A stretch of 64,000 nucleotides of DNA, taken from contig NZ_ARVV01000001.1 in the NCBI RefSeq assembly GCF_000385375.1, positions 2,170,001 to 2,234,000 on the forward strand, read 5' to 3'. Position 1 is the first letter of the stretch. Every line of letters starts with the position of its first letter. The stretch is from Methyloversatilis discipulorum. GTDB taxonomy: Bacteria; Pseudomonadota; Gammaproteobacteria; Burkholderiales; Rhodocyclaceae. The notes under the pieces were generated by a model. It saw nothing but the letters and a program-made list of their open reading frames with translations, ran no database searches and was not told the DNA's origin. The position numbers and the translations under genes were made by a program. Of this stretch, positions 33,152 through 42,045 are shown in pieces.

Positions 33152-34718
33152 CCAGGTGAGGCCCGCCACCCCGCCGGTGATGCTGCCGTATCAGCAGCGC
33201 TGGATCGCCGACCCCGCGCCGGTGAAGATCTGGCCGAAGAGCCGACGCATCGGCGCCAGCTGGACGGACGCGGCCGACAGCGTGCTGACCAGCGCGCGCG
33301 CGAACGAGGGCATGGACACGCTGTACATCGGCTACAGCGAGGACATGACTCGGGAGTACATCGACGACTGCGCGATGTGGGCCAACGCGTTCCAGTACGC
33401 CGCCGGGCAGATGCAGGAAACGCTGTTCGACGATATCGGCGCCAATGGCGATGTGCGTCAGATCAAGGCGTTCCGCATCGACTTCGCGAGCGGTCACAAG
33501 ATCCTCGCCCTGTCGTCGCGGCCGCGCTCGATCCGCGGCAAGCAGGGCAAGGTGACGATCGACGAAGCGGCGTTCCACGATGACCTCGACGGGCTGCTGA
33601 CCGCCGCGCTCGCGCTGCTGATCTGGGGCGGGCGCGTGCATGTGATGTCGTCGCACAACGGCGAGGACAACCCGTTCAACCTGCTGGTGAAGGACGTGCG
33701 CGCCGGCAAGTACGCCTACAGCCTGCACCAGACCACGTTCGACGACGCGCTGCGCGACGGGCTGTACGAGCGCGTGAAGCTGATCCAGGGCGCGCGCTTC
33801 AAGTTCGACAGCAAGGAAGCCTGGCGCGACAGCATCTACGCGTTCTACGGCGATCGCGCGGCGGAAGAGCTGGACTGCATCCCGAAGGCTGGCAGCGGCG
33901 TCTACATCCCGCGCACGCTGGTCGAGCGCTGCCAGTCGCCGGACATCAAGCCGCTGCGCCTGGCACGACCCGCTGAGTTCGTGCTGCGCCCGGACCGCCT
34001 GGAAGAGATGGAGCGCTGGTGCCGCGACAACCTGCAGCCGGTGATCGACTCGATGGCCGGGCGGCGCACCGTGGTCGGCCGCGACTTCGGCCGCTCGGGT
34101 GACCTGTCCATCACCAAGGTGCTGCAGCAGGACGTGGCGCCGGGCCGCTGGTCGGTGGCGCTGCACCTCGAAGAGCGCAACATGCCCTTCGACTGCCAGC
34201 AGTTCGTGTTCTTCTACCTGGTCGATCGCCTGCCGCTGTTCTTCCACGGCAAGCTCGATGCGCGCGGCAACGGCCAGCAGCTGGCCGAGGCGGCGATGCA
34301 GCGCTACGGCGTGAGCCGGATCGAGTGCGTGATGGCCAGCCCGACCTGGTACGCCACCTACTTCCCGCCGTACAAGGCGGCGTTCGAAGACCGCTCGATC
34401 ACCACCACGCACGGCGAAGACGAAGTGGCCGACCACCGCCGCGTCATTCTCGACAAAGGCCGGCCGCGTATGGACGAAGGCCGCGATAAAGGCAGCGACG
34501 GCGGCTACCGACACGGCGACGGCGCGATCGCGGGTGTGCTGGCCTGGGCTTCGACGATGGTCGAGGGCGAGCCCGCCGCGGGTGCGACCGTCGAGGCCGA
34601 GCCCGAGGCCTACGCCCCGCAGCGCGCGAGCGGCATGGGCAGCCTGTCGCGTCGCCCGCGCGACTTCGGCATCGAGCAGCACCGCACCGGCACGATTTTC
34701 GGTCGGAGAGTGCGGTGA
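33141..34718 (+). CDS. Terminase large subunit (Mu gp28-like)
   Basis: The 525-residue protein pumps and cuts DNA at packaging. The N-terminal ATPase part has the atypical Walker A region KSRRIGASWTDA (about 33-44), typical of the Mu-type terminase family, and Walker B VTIDEAAF (about 137-144). The nuclease part has acidic residues at VVGRDFGRSGD and in IECVMASPTW, ending with DGAIAGVLAW. Mu-type terminases cut host DNA flanking the prophage by a headful mechanism. Confidence 0.92.
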   Translation: MLPDQVRPATPPVMLPYQQRWIADPAPVKIWPKSRRIGASWTDAADSVLTSARANEGMDTLYIGYSEDMTREYIDDCAMWANAFQYAAGQMQETLFDDIGANGDVRQIKAFRIDFASGHKILALSSRPRSIRGKQGKVTIDEAAFHDDLDGLLTAALALLIWGGRVHVMSSHNGEDNPFNLLVKDVRAGKYAYSLHQTTFDDALRDGLYERVKLIQGARFKFDSKEAWRDSIYAFYGDRAAEELDCIPKAGSGVYIPRTLVERCQSPDIKPLRLARPAEFVLRPDRLEEMERWCRDNLQPVIDSMAGRRTVVGRDFGRSGDLSITKVLQQDVAPGRWSVALHLEERNMPFDCQQFVFFYLVDRLPLFFHGKLDARGNGQQLAEAAMQRYGVSRIECVMASPTWYATYFPPYKAAFEDRSITTTHGEDEVADHRRVILDKGRPRMDEGRDKGSDGGYRHGDGAIAGVLAWASTMVEGEPAAGATVEAEPEAYAPQRASGMGSLSRRPRDFGIEQHRTGTIFGRRVR

Positions 34719-34839
34719 ACACCCCAACGCGTTTTAAGCCCCTCAGAGGCGTTTTCGAGGTCGAGGTGCGGCATCGGGTCACCCTTCGCCCGATACCCCC
34801 CGGTCGGACCGTTTCTGACAGCCTTCCCGAGGTATTCGC
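34719..34839 (+). other. Gap between terminase and portal genes
   Basis: No gene is visible in these 121 bases. A short stem-loop CCTCAGAGG followed by CGTTTTC lies at about 34741-34757, and a second one, ATCGGG...CCCGAT, at about 34775-34793. They may modulate terminase and portal levels. No late-promoter-like palindrome is present. Confidence 0.4.
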
Positions 34840-36345
34840 ATGAAGCTGATCGACTCCATTTTTCGCTTCGTGGGCCTCGCCCCCGAAAATGCACCCGCAG
34901 AAGCCACCTCGACCACACCGGCCCATGTGACGGAAGCGGCTGGCGTCACCATCGACAACGATGAAGACGGCTGGCGCCGGCTGTCCGGCGACACCCGCCG
35001 CGACCTGTCACCCACCAGCCAGTACCGCATGCGCGAAACCGCCGCCTTCCTGTGGGAGGCCAACGCGCTGGCCAACCGGATGATCGAGCTGCCGATCGCC
35101 TTCATGCTCGCCGAAGGTGTTTCGCTCAAGCACGAAGACGAAGTGCTGCAGCTGGTGCTCAACGATTTCTGGAATGACCCGATCAACTGCTGGGACATCA
35201 AGCTCGAACGCAAGGTGCGCGAACTCGCGATGTTCGGCGAACAGTGCTGGCCGACCTTCGTCAATGAATACACCGGCCATGTGCGCCTGGGTTACCTCGA
35301 CCCGGCGCTGATCGAAACCGTGGTGCATGACCCGGACAACCCCGAGCAGCCGATCGGCATCGTGACGGTGAAAGACGCGAAGGGCCGTGCGTTGCGCTAC
35401 CGCGTCATCGTCAATGGGCCCGACGAAGAACTGTTCACCTCGCGCACGCAGGCTATCCGCGACACCTTTATCGACGGTGAATGCTTCTACTACCAGGTGA
35501 ATGTGCTGAGTGCTGGCAAGCGCGGCCGCAGCGACCTGCTCGCCGTCGCCGACTGGCTGGACGGTTACGACAGCTACCTGTTCAACGAGCTGGAGCGCGC
35601 ACAGGACACGCGGGCGCACATCTGGGACGTGACGCTGACTGGGTCGGACCAGGCAACGGTCGATGCGCGCGCCAAGCAGATGCGGACACCCGGCCCGCGT
35701 GCGATCCGCGTGCACAACGAGAACGAGAAGTGGCAGGCGGTGGCCCCTGACCTGAACGGCAATGACTCGGAGGCCGTTGCGCGCCTCTTCCGTAACCATG
35801 CCCTGGGCGGTGGCACGCTGCCGGAGCACTGGTTCGGCGGCGGCGGCGACGTGAACCGAGCGGTCGGTGCTGAGATGGGCGAACCGACCTTCAAGGTCAT
35901 GAGCATGCGGCAACGCCTGTGGAAGCACATCCTGCAGAACGTGGGGCGCTACCAGCTGCGCAAGTACCTGGGCGCCCGCGCCGTCGAACCGCGCTGGAAC
36001 GATCCGCAGACGCAGTGCGAGGCCGTGTTCCCGGAACTCACCGCGCGCGACACCACGAAGTGGGCGGCGGCCATGCAGCAGGTGGTGGCCAGCGTCATCC
36101 TCGCGACGGACCGCGGCCTGATCACCGAGGAGACCAGCGTCGCGCTGGTTCAGCAGATCGCGGGTCGTCTGGGCGTCGAGTTCGATGCAGCCGAGGAGCT
36201 GAAGGCCGCCCGCGCCGAACGCGAAAAGCGCCAGAATGACGAAGCGAAGCGCCGGCAGGAAGAGGATTTCTATCGCGAGCCGATATCGCCGCCCGCCGGC
36301 GGCAACCCCGCGCAGCAGACCCCGCCCGCCGATGACGCGGAATGA
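34840..36345 (+). CDS. Phage portal protein
   Basis: The 501-residue protein forms the ring through which DNA enters the head. Typical portal features are the early helical region with ETAAFLWEANALANRMIELPIAFMLAEG, a central beta-rich section, the long helix region with RLFRNHALGGGTLPEHWFGGGGDVNRAVGAEMGEPTFKVMSMRQ and a C-terminal charged, disordered tail. Size is normal. It overlaps the head-morphogenesis gene by four bases. Confidence 0.88.
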   Translation: MKLIDSIFRFVGLAPENAPAEATSTTPAHVTEAAGVTIDNDEDGWRRLSGDTRRDLSPTSQYRMRETAAFLWEANALANRMIELPIAFMLAEGVSLKHEDEVLQLVLNDFWNDPINCWDIKLERKVRELAMFGEQCWPTFVNEYTGHVRLGYLDPALIETVVHDPDNPEQPIGIVTVKDAKGRALRYRVIVNGPDEELFTSRTQAIRDTFIDGECFYYQVNVLSAGKRGRSDLLAVADWLDGYDSYLFNELERAQDTRAHIWDVTLTGSDQATVDARAKQMRTPGPRAIRVHNENEKWQAVAPDLNGNDSEAVARLFRNHALGGGTLPEHWFGGGGDVNRAVGAEMGEPTFKVMSMRQRLWKHILQNVGRYQLRKYLGARAVEPRWNDPQTQCEAVFPELTARDTTKWAAAMQQVVASVILATDRGLITEETSVALVQQIAGRLGVEFDAAEELKAARAEREKRQNDEAKRRQEEDFYREPISPPAGGNPAQQTPPADDAE

Positions 36346-37121
36346 ACGACGACGAGAAAGACGCGCTGCGCGAGCTGACGCGCATCGTCGCCGACACCGA
36401 GGCTGAAATCCGCCGGCTGCTCGCGCTCGCTGCCGCCGACATCAGCGCCACGCTGCTTGCGCAGCCCAGCGAGTGGCAGGCCTGGTACCTGCCCCAGCTC
36501 GAAGCCAGCGTGCGCCGCACGCTGCAGGCCTACGGCGACACCGCCGCGTCCGCGGCCGGTGCGTCGCAGGTCACCACCATCGCCGCTGCATCCGAAGCGG
36601 TGGCCACCTCGCTACAGGTCCGCGCCGGCGTCGTGCTGCCGACCGTGAGCACCGCTCAGCTCGAAGGCATGCGCGTGTTCCTGACCAGCAAGGTGCGCGA
36701 CATCACGCTCGACATGGCCAACCGCGTGAATCAGGAACTCGGCCTGGTCATCATCGGCACGCAGTCGCCGTTCGATGCCATGAAAAAGGTTTCAGCCCGG
36801 CTGGATGGTGGCATCGACCGCGCCGCCACCATCGTCAGCACCGAAGTCATGCGCGCCTACAGCGCCGGCGCGCAGGCGCAGGCGCAGAAGTACTTCGACC
36901 TGTTCGGCCTGGTGAGCTGGAAGACCTGGCGCAAGAGCGGCAAGCTCGCACCGCGCCAGAACCACGTGATCATCGACGGCCAGCGCGTGCGCTTCGACAA
37001 GCCGTTCAGGCTCAATGGCGGCCAGGTGAAGATGATGTACCCGCGCGACCCGAAGGCGCCCGTGAAAGAGACTGCCAACTGCGGATGCGTGGCGCTGTAC
37101 CGGCCCGCGGATGACGATTGA
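36342..37121 (+). CDS. Head morphogenesis protein (Mu gpF / SPP1 gp7-like)
   Basis: The 259-residue product is helical in its first half. The C-terminal minor-head signature is visible: ATIVSTEVMRAYSAGAQAQAQKY, then WKTWRKSGKLAPRQNHVIIDGQRV and the cysteine pair NCGC. Such proteins sit inside the procapsid near the portal. It is followed immediately by a DUF4031 gene. Confidence 0.85.
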   Translation: MNDDEKDALRELTRIVADTEAEIRRLLALAAADISATLLAQPSEWQAWYLPQLEASVRRTLQAYGDTAASAAGASQVTTIAAASEAVATSLQVRAGVVLPTVSTAQLEGMRVFLTSKVRDITLDMANRVNQELGLVIIGTQSPFDAMKKVSARLDGGIDRAATIVSTEVMRAYSAGAQAQAQKYFDLFGLVSWKTWRKSGKLAPRQNHVIIDGQRVRFDKPFRLNGGQVKMMYPRDPKAPVKETANCGCVALYRPADDD

Positions 37122-37417
37122 TGCCGGTCTACGTCGATGACATGCGTGCGCGCTATGGCCGCATGGTGATGTGCCACATGGTTGCCGACACCTTGGACGA
37201 GCTGCACGCAATGGCGGATAAGATCGGCGTGTCCCGGCGCTGGTATCAGGGGCCGCCCATCACGCGCAGGCCCCACTACGACATTTCTTTGTCGAAGCGG
37301 GCTGTCGCGATACGCCTGGGCGCGCTTGAAATCCGCAGACGACAGGCGCCAGCCATCGCTCGCCGCTGCCTCGATCCGATGGTCAGCGCCGGGCCAGTCA
37401 AGGCTGTGATAGCCTGA
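37121..37417 (+). CDS. DUF4031 protein
   Basis: The 98-residue protein begins MPVYVDDMRARYGRMVMCHMVADTLDELHAMADKIGVSRRWYQGPP, which is the DUF4031 signature. Ending HYDISLSKRAVAIRLGA also fits. The family is common on phages and plasmids with no defined activity. Its position between two head genes is unusual and makes it a possible cargo gene. ATG 37121 overlaps the upstream stop. Confidence 0.85.
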   Translation: MPVYVDDMRARYGRMVMCHMVADTLDELHAMADKIGVSRRWYQGPPITRRPHYDISLSKRAVAIRLGALEIRRRQAPAIARRCLDPMVSAGPVKAVIA

Positions 37418-37457
37418 CCCGCCGCTTTAATCCCCCGCCCGCCTTCCCCTCGCTGCT

Positions 37458-37478
37458 GCTGAACGCGTTCAGCATGTA
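37458..37478 (+). promoter_or_regulatory. Candidate late promoter/operator 2 (before capsid block)
   Basis: GCTGAACGCGTTCAGC at 37458-37473 followed by ATGTA is identical over 21 bp to the element before the lysis genes. It lies 66 bp upstream of the gene that precedes the capsid fusion, in a 126-bp gap without genes. Confidence 0.65.
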
Positions 37479-37543
37479 CGCCCGTTTCGCCCCTGCCCAC
37501 ACTGGCACCCGTTCGCTTTTCAAACCGCGATGGAGTGCCACCC

Positions 37544-37804
37544 ATGAGTGCATCGGACCCGAAGTCCACCCCGCCGGCCGCTGAGGCAGCCAAGCCCGAA
37601 CTGACTGCGAAGCAGGCCGCCGCGCTGGTGAAGCGCGCGGTGCCGCAGCCGCCGGACGAAGACGGCAAGCCGCAGCCGGACAAGATGGTGGCGGTGAAGG
37701 CCGAGGAAGTGCTGTCGCACAAGGTCTATGAAGACGGCCGCGTTGTCGTCGTGACCGAAGACGGCCAGAAGTTCGAGGGCGCGCTGAAGGAATCGGCGAA
37801 GTGA
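37544..37804 (+). CDS. Small acidic protein preceding the capsid fusion
   Basis: The 86-residue product is proline, lysine and glutamate-rich at the start and ends with a small beta motif (EEVLSHKVYEDGRVVVVTEDGQKFEGALKES). ATG 37544 follows GGAG. It overlaps the capsid gene by four bases. It may be a head accessory protein; no family is known to me. Confidence 0.6.
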   Translation: MSASDPKSTPPAAEAAKPELTAKQAAALVKRAVPQPPDEDGKPQPDKMVAVKAEEVLSHKVYEDGRVVVVTEDGQKFEGALKESAK

Positions 37805-40053
37805 AGACCATCCCGCCCGAGGGCCTGCGCGGTCTGCGCCTGGTTGAAGCGGCGGCCGGCGAGCTGCGCGCCCGTTTCGACCTGGTGCGCGCTGCGGTGG
37901 CCAAGGCCAACGGCCGCGACTGGGCGGACATCGTCGCCTGGTACGCCGACCGCGTCGTGGTATGTGACGAGGGCGGGCGGCTCAAGGCCTACCCCTACGC
38001 CATCAACGACGACAACACCGTGCAGCTCGGCGCCCCGGAAGAAGTGGTGCAGCAGCACGTGCCGGTGCGCGTGGTCGAGTCGGTCGATGTCGGCCGCGTG
38101 ATCGAGGCCGCCGCCGACAAGGGTGAGTGGCTGATCCGCGTCATCCGCGCCGGCGAGTCCGCCAACGGCAACGTCTACCCGGCCGCGGTGCTGCGCGAGG
38201 CCGCGCCGATGTTCGAAGGTGCCCGCGTGTTCGTGAAGAGCGACGACGAGCACATCAAGGGCAGCGGCAAGGATGTGAACAAGCTCATCGGTGGCCTCAC
38301 TGCGCCGCGCTTCGTCGAGGGCGCCTCGCCCGAGGCCGGCGAGATACAGGCCATCGTGCGGCTCATCGAGCCTGAAGGCGCCATCGCCGTGCGATTCCGC
38401 GAGGCGCACTCCCGCGGCCTTTCCGGCCTCTTCGGTTTCAGCATCGACGCCTACTGCGACGCGAAGAAGGTCACGCGCGGCGGCAAGCGTTTTCGCGAAG
38501 CCACGAAGTTCAAGGCAATCAATTCCGTGGATCTGATCGTCGAGCCGGGCGCCGGCGGCGAACTGATCCGCATGGTCGAAGCAAAGCAATCACAGGAGCA
38601 CGACACTATGCGTACCCGCATGATCGAAGCCATCCGCGCCAAGCGCCCGGACCTCGCCGCGGACATTACCGACGACACGCCGGAAGATGTCGTGCTGGCC
38701 CGCTACACCGAAGCCACGAAGCCCGCGCCGACCGCGTCGGGCGTCACGCCCGAGCAGCTGGCCGAGCAGGTGCGCATGATCGAGGCCCGCGCCACCGCCC
38801 GCGCCACCATCGGCGCCAGCAAGCTGCCGCAGCCGGCGAAGGACAAGCTCATCGCCGACTTCGCAGCGCGCGAGCGCTTCGTCGAGGCCGACGTGACCAC
38901 CGCGATCGAAGCCGAAACCCAGTATCTCGGCCGCTTCACCGAATCCGGCAAGCCCATCATCCCGTTCAACTCGGTGGAAGTGGGCGACCGCAGCGTGCTC
39001 ATCGCCGACATGCTCGACGCCTTCTTCGACCGCAGCCACAAGAATCACCGCAGCGTGCAGTCGTTCAAGGAGTGCTACATCGAGATCACCGGCGATCGCC
39101 GTGTGACCGGCGATGTGGAAGATTGCGACATGTCGCGCCTGCGTGAGGCGGCTGGCAGCCGCTTCGTTGAATCGGTGAGCACCACCACCTTCGCGAACGT
39201 GCTGGGCGATTCGATGCGCCGCAGCCTCGTGCGTGCCTACGAGGGCGACACCGACCTGCAGGGCTGGCGCCGCGTGTGCGACGTGGTGCCGCGTTTCGAC
39301 TTCCGCAGCAATGAGATCACGCGCATCGGCGGTTACGGCAACCTGCCGGCCGTGAATCAGGCTGCGGGCTATGCGGCGCTGACCACGCCCAGCGATGAGA
39401 AGGCGAGCTACGCCGTCACCAAGCGCGGCGGCACCGAAGACGTGACGCTGGAGGCGATCCGCAACGACGATGTCGGCGCGCTGCGTCGCATCCCGCAGGA
39501 GCTGAGCGCCGCCGCGCTGCAGACGCTGTACGAGTTCGTGTTCGACTTCATCCGCACGAACCCGACCGTCTACGACGGCGTGGCGCTGTTCCACGCGTCC
39601 CACAACAACCTGGGCACCACCGCGCTGGACGCCACCAGTGCCGCGGCCGCGCGCCTCGCGATGGTGAATCAGACCCGCGCCGGCAGCGGCAAGAAGATCA
39701 ACTGCGGGCCGGCCACGCTGCTCGTACCGTTCGAGCTGCAGGAAGCGGCCTTCAACCTGTTCGTGCGCGGCACCAACAACGACAAGACCTACGTCCAGAC
39801 GCTGAACCCGTTCGTCCTGCCGATCAACTACTGGACCGACGCGAACGACTGGGCGATGGTCGCCGACCCGATGAAGTGCCCGACCATCGAAATCGGCTTC
39901 CTCGACGGCCAGGAGACGCCCGACCTGTTCGTGCAGGACATGCCCAACGTCGGCTCGATGTTCAGCAACGACAAGCTGACCTACAAGATCCGCCACATCT
40001 ACGGCGGCACCGTGCTCGACTTCCGCGGCATGCGCAAGCACGTGGTGGCGTAA
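37801..40053 (+). CDS. Fused prohead protease - scaffold - major capsid protein
   Basis: The 750-residue polypeptide contains three functions in one frame. Residues 1 to about 265 resemble a prohead protease, with AGESANGNVYPAAVLREA, a candidate catalytic histidine H151 in DDEHIKG and serine S214 in LFGFSIDAY. Residues about 270-370 are a helical scaffold-like region rich in E and A. Residues about 375-750 are an HK97-fold capsid of the gpT type (FDFRSNEITRIGGYGNLP, ALFHASHNNLGTTALD, GLPINYWT-like NPFVLPINYWTDANDW). An internal ATG at codon 270 has a good ribosome site, so a separate scaffold-capsid product is likely. Confidence 0.88.
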   Translation: MKTIPPEGLRGLRLVEAAAGELRARFDLVRAAVAKANGRDWADIVAWYADRVVVCDEGGRLKAYPYAINDDNTVQLGAPEEVVQQHVPVRVVESVDVGRVIEAAADKGEWLIRVIRAGESANGNVYPAAVLREAAPMFEGARVFVKSDDEHIKGSGKDVNKLIGGLTAPRFVEGASPEAGEIQAIVRLIEPEGAIAVRFREAHSRGLSGLFGFSIDAYCDAKKVTRGGKRFREATKFKAINSVDLIVEPGAGGELIRMVEAKQSQEHDTMRTRMIEAIRAKRPDLAADITDDTPEDVVLARYTEATKPAPTASGVTPEQLAEQVRMIEARATARATIGASKLPQPAKDKLIADFAARERFVEADVTTAIEAETQYLGRFTESGKPIIPFNSVEVGDRSVLIADMLDAFFDRSHKNHRSVQSFKECYIEITGDRRVTGDVEDCDMSRLREAAGSRFVESVSTTTFANVLGDSMRRSLVRAYEGDTDLQGWRRVCDVVPRFDFRSNEITRIGGYGNLPAVNQAAGYAALTTPSDEKASYAVTKRGGTEDVTLEAIRNDDVGALRRIPQELSAAALQTLYEFVFDFIRTNPTVYDGVALFHASHNNLGTTALDATSAAAARLAMVNQTRAGSGKKINCGPATLLVPFELQEAAFNLFVRGTNNDKTYVQTLNPFVLPINYWTDANDWAMVADPMKCPTIEIGFLDGQETPDLFVQDMPNVGSMFSNDKLTYKIRHIYGGTVLDFRGMRKHVVA
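38594..38610 (+). promoter_or_regulatory. Internal ribosome site and start inside the capsid fusion
   Basis: AGGAG at 38594-38598 stands nine bases before an in-frame ATG at 38608, exactly where the protease part ends and the scaffold part begins. Initiation here would give a 481-residue scaffold-capsid protein in excess over the full protease fusion, comparable in logic to lambda C and Nu3. Confidence 0.6.
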
Positions 40054-40176
40054 GGCATACGACCAGGCGCAGTGATCCATGCCCTGGCGGCGCGGTGTAG
40101 GCCGTGCCGCGCTGCCGGGTGCATGGGGAGCCCTCCCGCAACGGCCTTCGAACAATTCTCGTGACCGTGGCACGCT

Positions 40177-40202
40177 CGGGGTGCGGCATCGGCCGCACCC
40201 CG
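40177..40202 (+). terminator. Perfect 11-bp stem-loop after the capsid gene
   Basis: CGGGGTGCGGC pairs with GCCGCACCCCG around the tetraloop ATCG. It lies in the 180-bp gap (40054-40233) between the capsid and the next gene, which holds no other gene I can support. Lacking a T-run, it probably stabilises the capsid mRNA 3-prime end or attenuates readthrough. Confidence 0.5.
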
Positions 40203-40233
40203 CGGGGCCCCGGCACCTCACCGGAGGCACGCC

Positions 40234-40611
40234 GTGCAACTCAAGACCCAATTCCCGTCCGTAAATCAGGCGCTGTCCGCGTCGCTGCAGGACATCGCCA
40301 CCTTCGATGTCGCCCAGCTCGACGTGCTGCACCTGGACATCGAGAACACCGGCAGCGCCGCCTTCACCGACTTCCGCGTGCTCGCCCGCGTATCCGAAGC
40401 CGCCCCGTGGCGCGACATCACCCCGGCGAGCCTGATGGTCGAAGGCGACCTGGTCTTTGCCCCCGCCCGCACCGTTCTCAGCACGCTGGCCGCGGGCAAC
40501 TGGGCGCACCTCGGCCTGAACATCACCGACTTCCAGGGCGTGAAGCTGCAGGCAATGGGCGCGAGCGCAGCATCGAAGGTCACCGCCGGCGGCTATGAGG
40601 TGAAGCCGTGA
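40234..40611 (+). CDS. Putative head structural (decoration-like) protein
   Basis: The 125-residue beta-rich product (LDVLHLDIENTGSAAFTDFRVLARV, NWAHLGLNITDFQGVKLQAMGA) begins at GTG 40234 after CCGGAGGCACGCC. It follows the capsid and overlaps the hydrolase gene. Size and place fit a decoration or head-completion protein, but there is no diagnostic motif. Confidence 0.55.
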   Translation: MQLKTQFPSVNQALSASLQDIATFDVAQLDVLHLDIENTGSAAFTDFRVLARVSEAAPWRDITPASLMVEGDLVFAPARTVLSTLAAGNWAHLGLNITDFQGVKLQAMGASAASKVTAGGYEVKP

Positions 40612-41945
40612 GCGGGCTGGATGTATTTGGTCGGCTCAGTCCGCGGATGGGGGCGCGGCAGGCCGCTGCGATGGTGGGGGCGGCCGGTGCGGGCATAGGC
40701 GCTTATGCATCAGCGGCACCGCCGGTTGCAATGGTGGGGGGCGACTCCCAACTTGACCGGACGTTCCTGACGACCGCAACAGAGAATTCACTGGTCGGCT
40801 ACGGCGCCCTAAACCACGCAAACATGGTGCTGGGGCAGGCGTGGGACTGGGTGCCGGGGGCGGATCAGGCCGTTATCGGGGATTCGACCGATGACGTGCT
40901 GACCAGGATGGCAGAGATTCGCGCCGTCGATTGCGACCTGCGTTTTCTGAGCCTCGGGACGAACGACATCTGGGGCGACCTGCGCACTGGCGAGCAAACG
41001 ATTGCTGGACTGGGGCAGGTCTTCGATGCGCTCTCCGACAAGCCCCTCATTTACATCCCGATCACGCCGCGCAGTTTCATCGACGCTGACAAGGTGAGTT
41101 ACGCACTGCAGGTTAATCGGTGGGCGGCAGCGCAACAATCCGTGCGCCGCAACCTGATCGTGGTCGAGCGGGCCGTCGATGCGATCATCGATCCGTCCAG
41201 TACGCAGTTCGTCGCCGCGGCTGGCCTGCTCGACGGCGCCGTGCACTGGAACAACGCGGGCGCGGTCAAGGTCGGCGCGGCCATCGCGGCGCGACTCGCA
41301 GGGCTGTATCCGGGCCGTGCGCGGATGGTTTCGTTTGCTGGCGATGCGTATCCGACGAACAACGCATCCAACCAACTGCTGCCGTCGCCGATCCTGTCTG
41401 GAACGTCGGGCGGGAAAACCGCGACTGGCGGCGGAACCGCGCCGACAGGCAACGTCGCAGCAGGCTTTGAAGTTGATCACGCCGTCGCAGGGACGGGCGC
41501 GTGCGCGTGCTCACTGGTTGCGCGCGCTGACGGAATCGGCAGCGATCAGCGTTTGCAGATCAGCGGCGCTGCGGCGAATGATCGTTGGACGTTTCGGAAT
41601 ACCGGGAACATCACTCAGGGCGTATCGCCGGGAGAAGTTCTTCAGGCGCTGGGCGACATCCGGATTTCGTCACACACCAACCTCACCGCGGCCAATCTTT
41701 TTATCCAGGCGCAGGTTGACGGTGGTTCGATCAACTACAACCAGGCTCTGCGTAATAGTGCAGCCGATGCGGCCTACGGGGCCGGTTTTGTAGGTGGCAT
41801 ACAGCGCACGCTCGCCGCCGCCTTGCCGGCTGGGGCGACCATCACCGCATTGCAATTTCGCGTCGATGTTCGTTTTGGTGCCGCTGGCGGTGCAGCGGAC
41901 GTACTGCTCGGACGCCCGAACTTTTGGAATTTGTCGCGACAGTAA
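40608..41945 (+). CDS. SGNH/GDSL-type hydrolase in the head module
   Basis: The 445-residue protein has an SGNH esterase domain (about 38-235): block I as VAMVGGDSQLDR with the nucleophile serine in GDSQ, block III as LSLGTNDIWGD and block V as LLDGAVHWNNAGA with the aspartate-histidine pair. The remaining 200 residues are beta-rich and end LLGRPNFWNLSRQ. SGNH enzymes deacetylate polysaccharides or hydrolyse esters. Codon and base composition appear less GC-rich than in the flanking capsid genes, a possible sign of recent gain. Confidence 0.8.
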   Translation: MSGLDVFGRLSPRMGARQAAAMVGAAGAGIGAYASAAPPVAMVGGDSQLDRTFLTTATENSLVGYGALNHANMVLGQAWDWVPGADQAVIGDSTDDVLTRMAEIRAVDCDLRFLSLGTNDIWGDLRTGEQTIAGLGQVFDALSDKPLIYIPITPRSFIDADKVSYALQVNRWAAAQQSVRRNLIVVERAVDAIIDPSSTQFVAAAGLLDGAVHWNNAGAVKVGAAIAARLAGLYPGRARMVSFAGDAYPTNNASNQLLPSPILSGTSGGKTATGGGTAPTGNVAAGFEVDHAVAGTGACACSLVARADGIGSDQRLQISGAAANDRWTFRNTGNITQGVSPGEVLQALGDIRISSHTNLTAANLFIQAQVDGGSINYNQALRNSAADAAYGAGFVGGIQRTLAAALPAGATITALQFRVDVRFGAAGGAADVLLGRPNFWNLSRQ

Positions 41946-41965
41946 TACTTATCTGCTCACCACCC

Positions 41966-41986
41966 AGCCGCCTAGGGGGCTTTTTC
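41966..41986 (+). terminator. Rho-independent terminator after the hydrolase gene
   Basis: AGCC and C pair with G and GGCT around a short loop, followed at once by a run of five T and C. It closes the capsid transcription unit just before the third late-promoter-like element. Confidence 0.65.
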
Positions 41987-42000
41987 ATTCCCCGCCGTCC

Positions 42001-42014
42001 GCGTTCAGCATGTA
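42001..42014 (+). promoter_or_regulatory. Candidate late promoter/operator 3 (before tail block)
   Basis: GCGTTCAGCATGTA matches the right half and downstream bases of the palindromes at 29406 and 37458; the left half (CCGTCC) has diverged. It lies directly behind a terminator and 32 bp before the first head-tail joining gene, the same spacing to the start codon as element 1. Confidence 0.6.
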
Positions 42015-42045
42015 CCGATAGTCGCGCGCGCGCGACGATGCGGGC

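Noticed and set aside
31253..34727. Long reverse-strand frames over the lysis and terminase genes
   Set aside because: They mirror the codon pattern of real genes on the forward strand and have no motifs.
40079..40264. 61-codon frame between capsid and next gene
   Set aside because: It runs through the strong hairpin and over the next start; composition is not like phage proteins.
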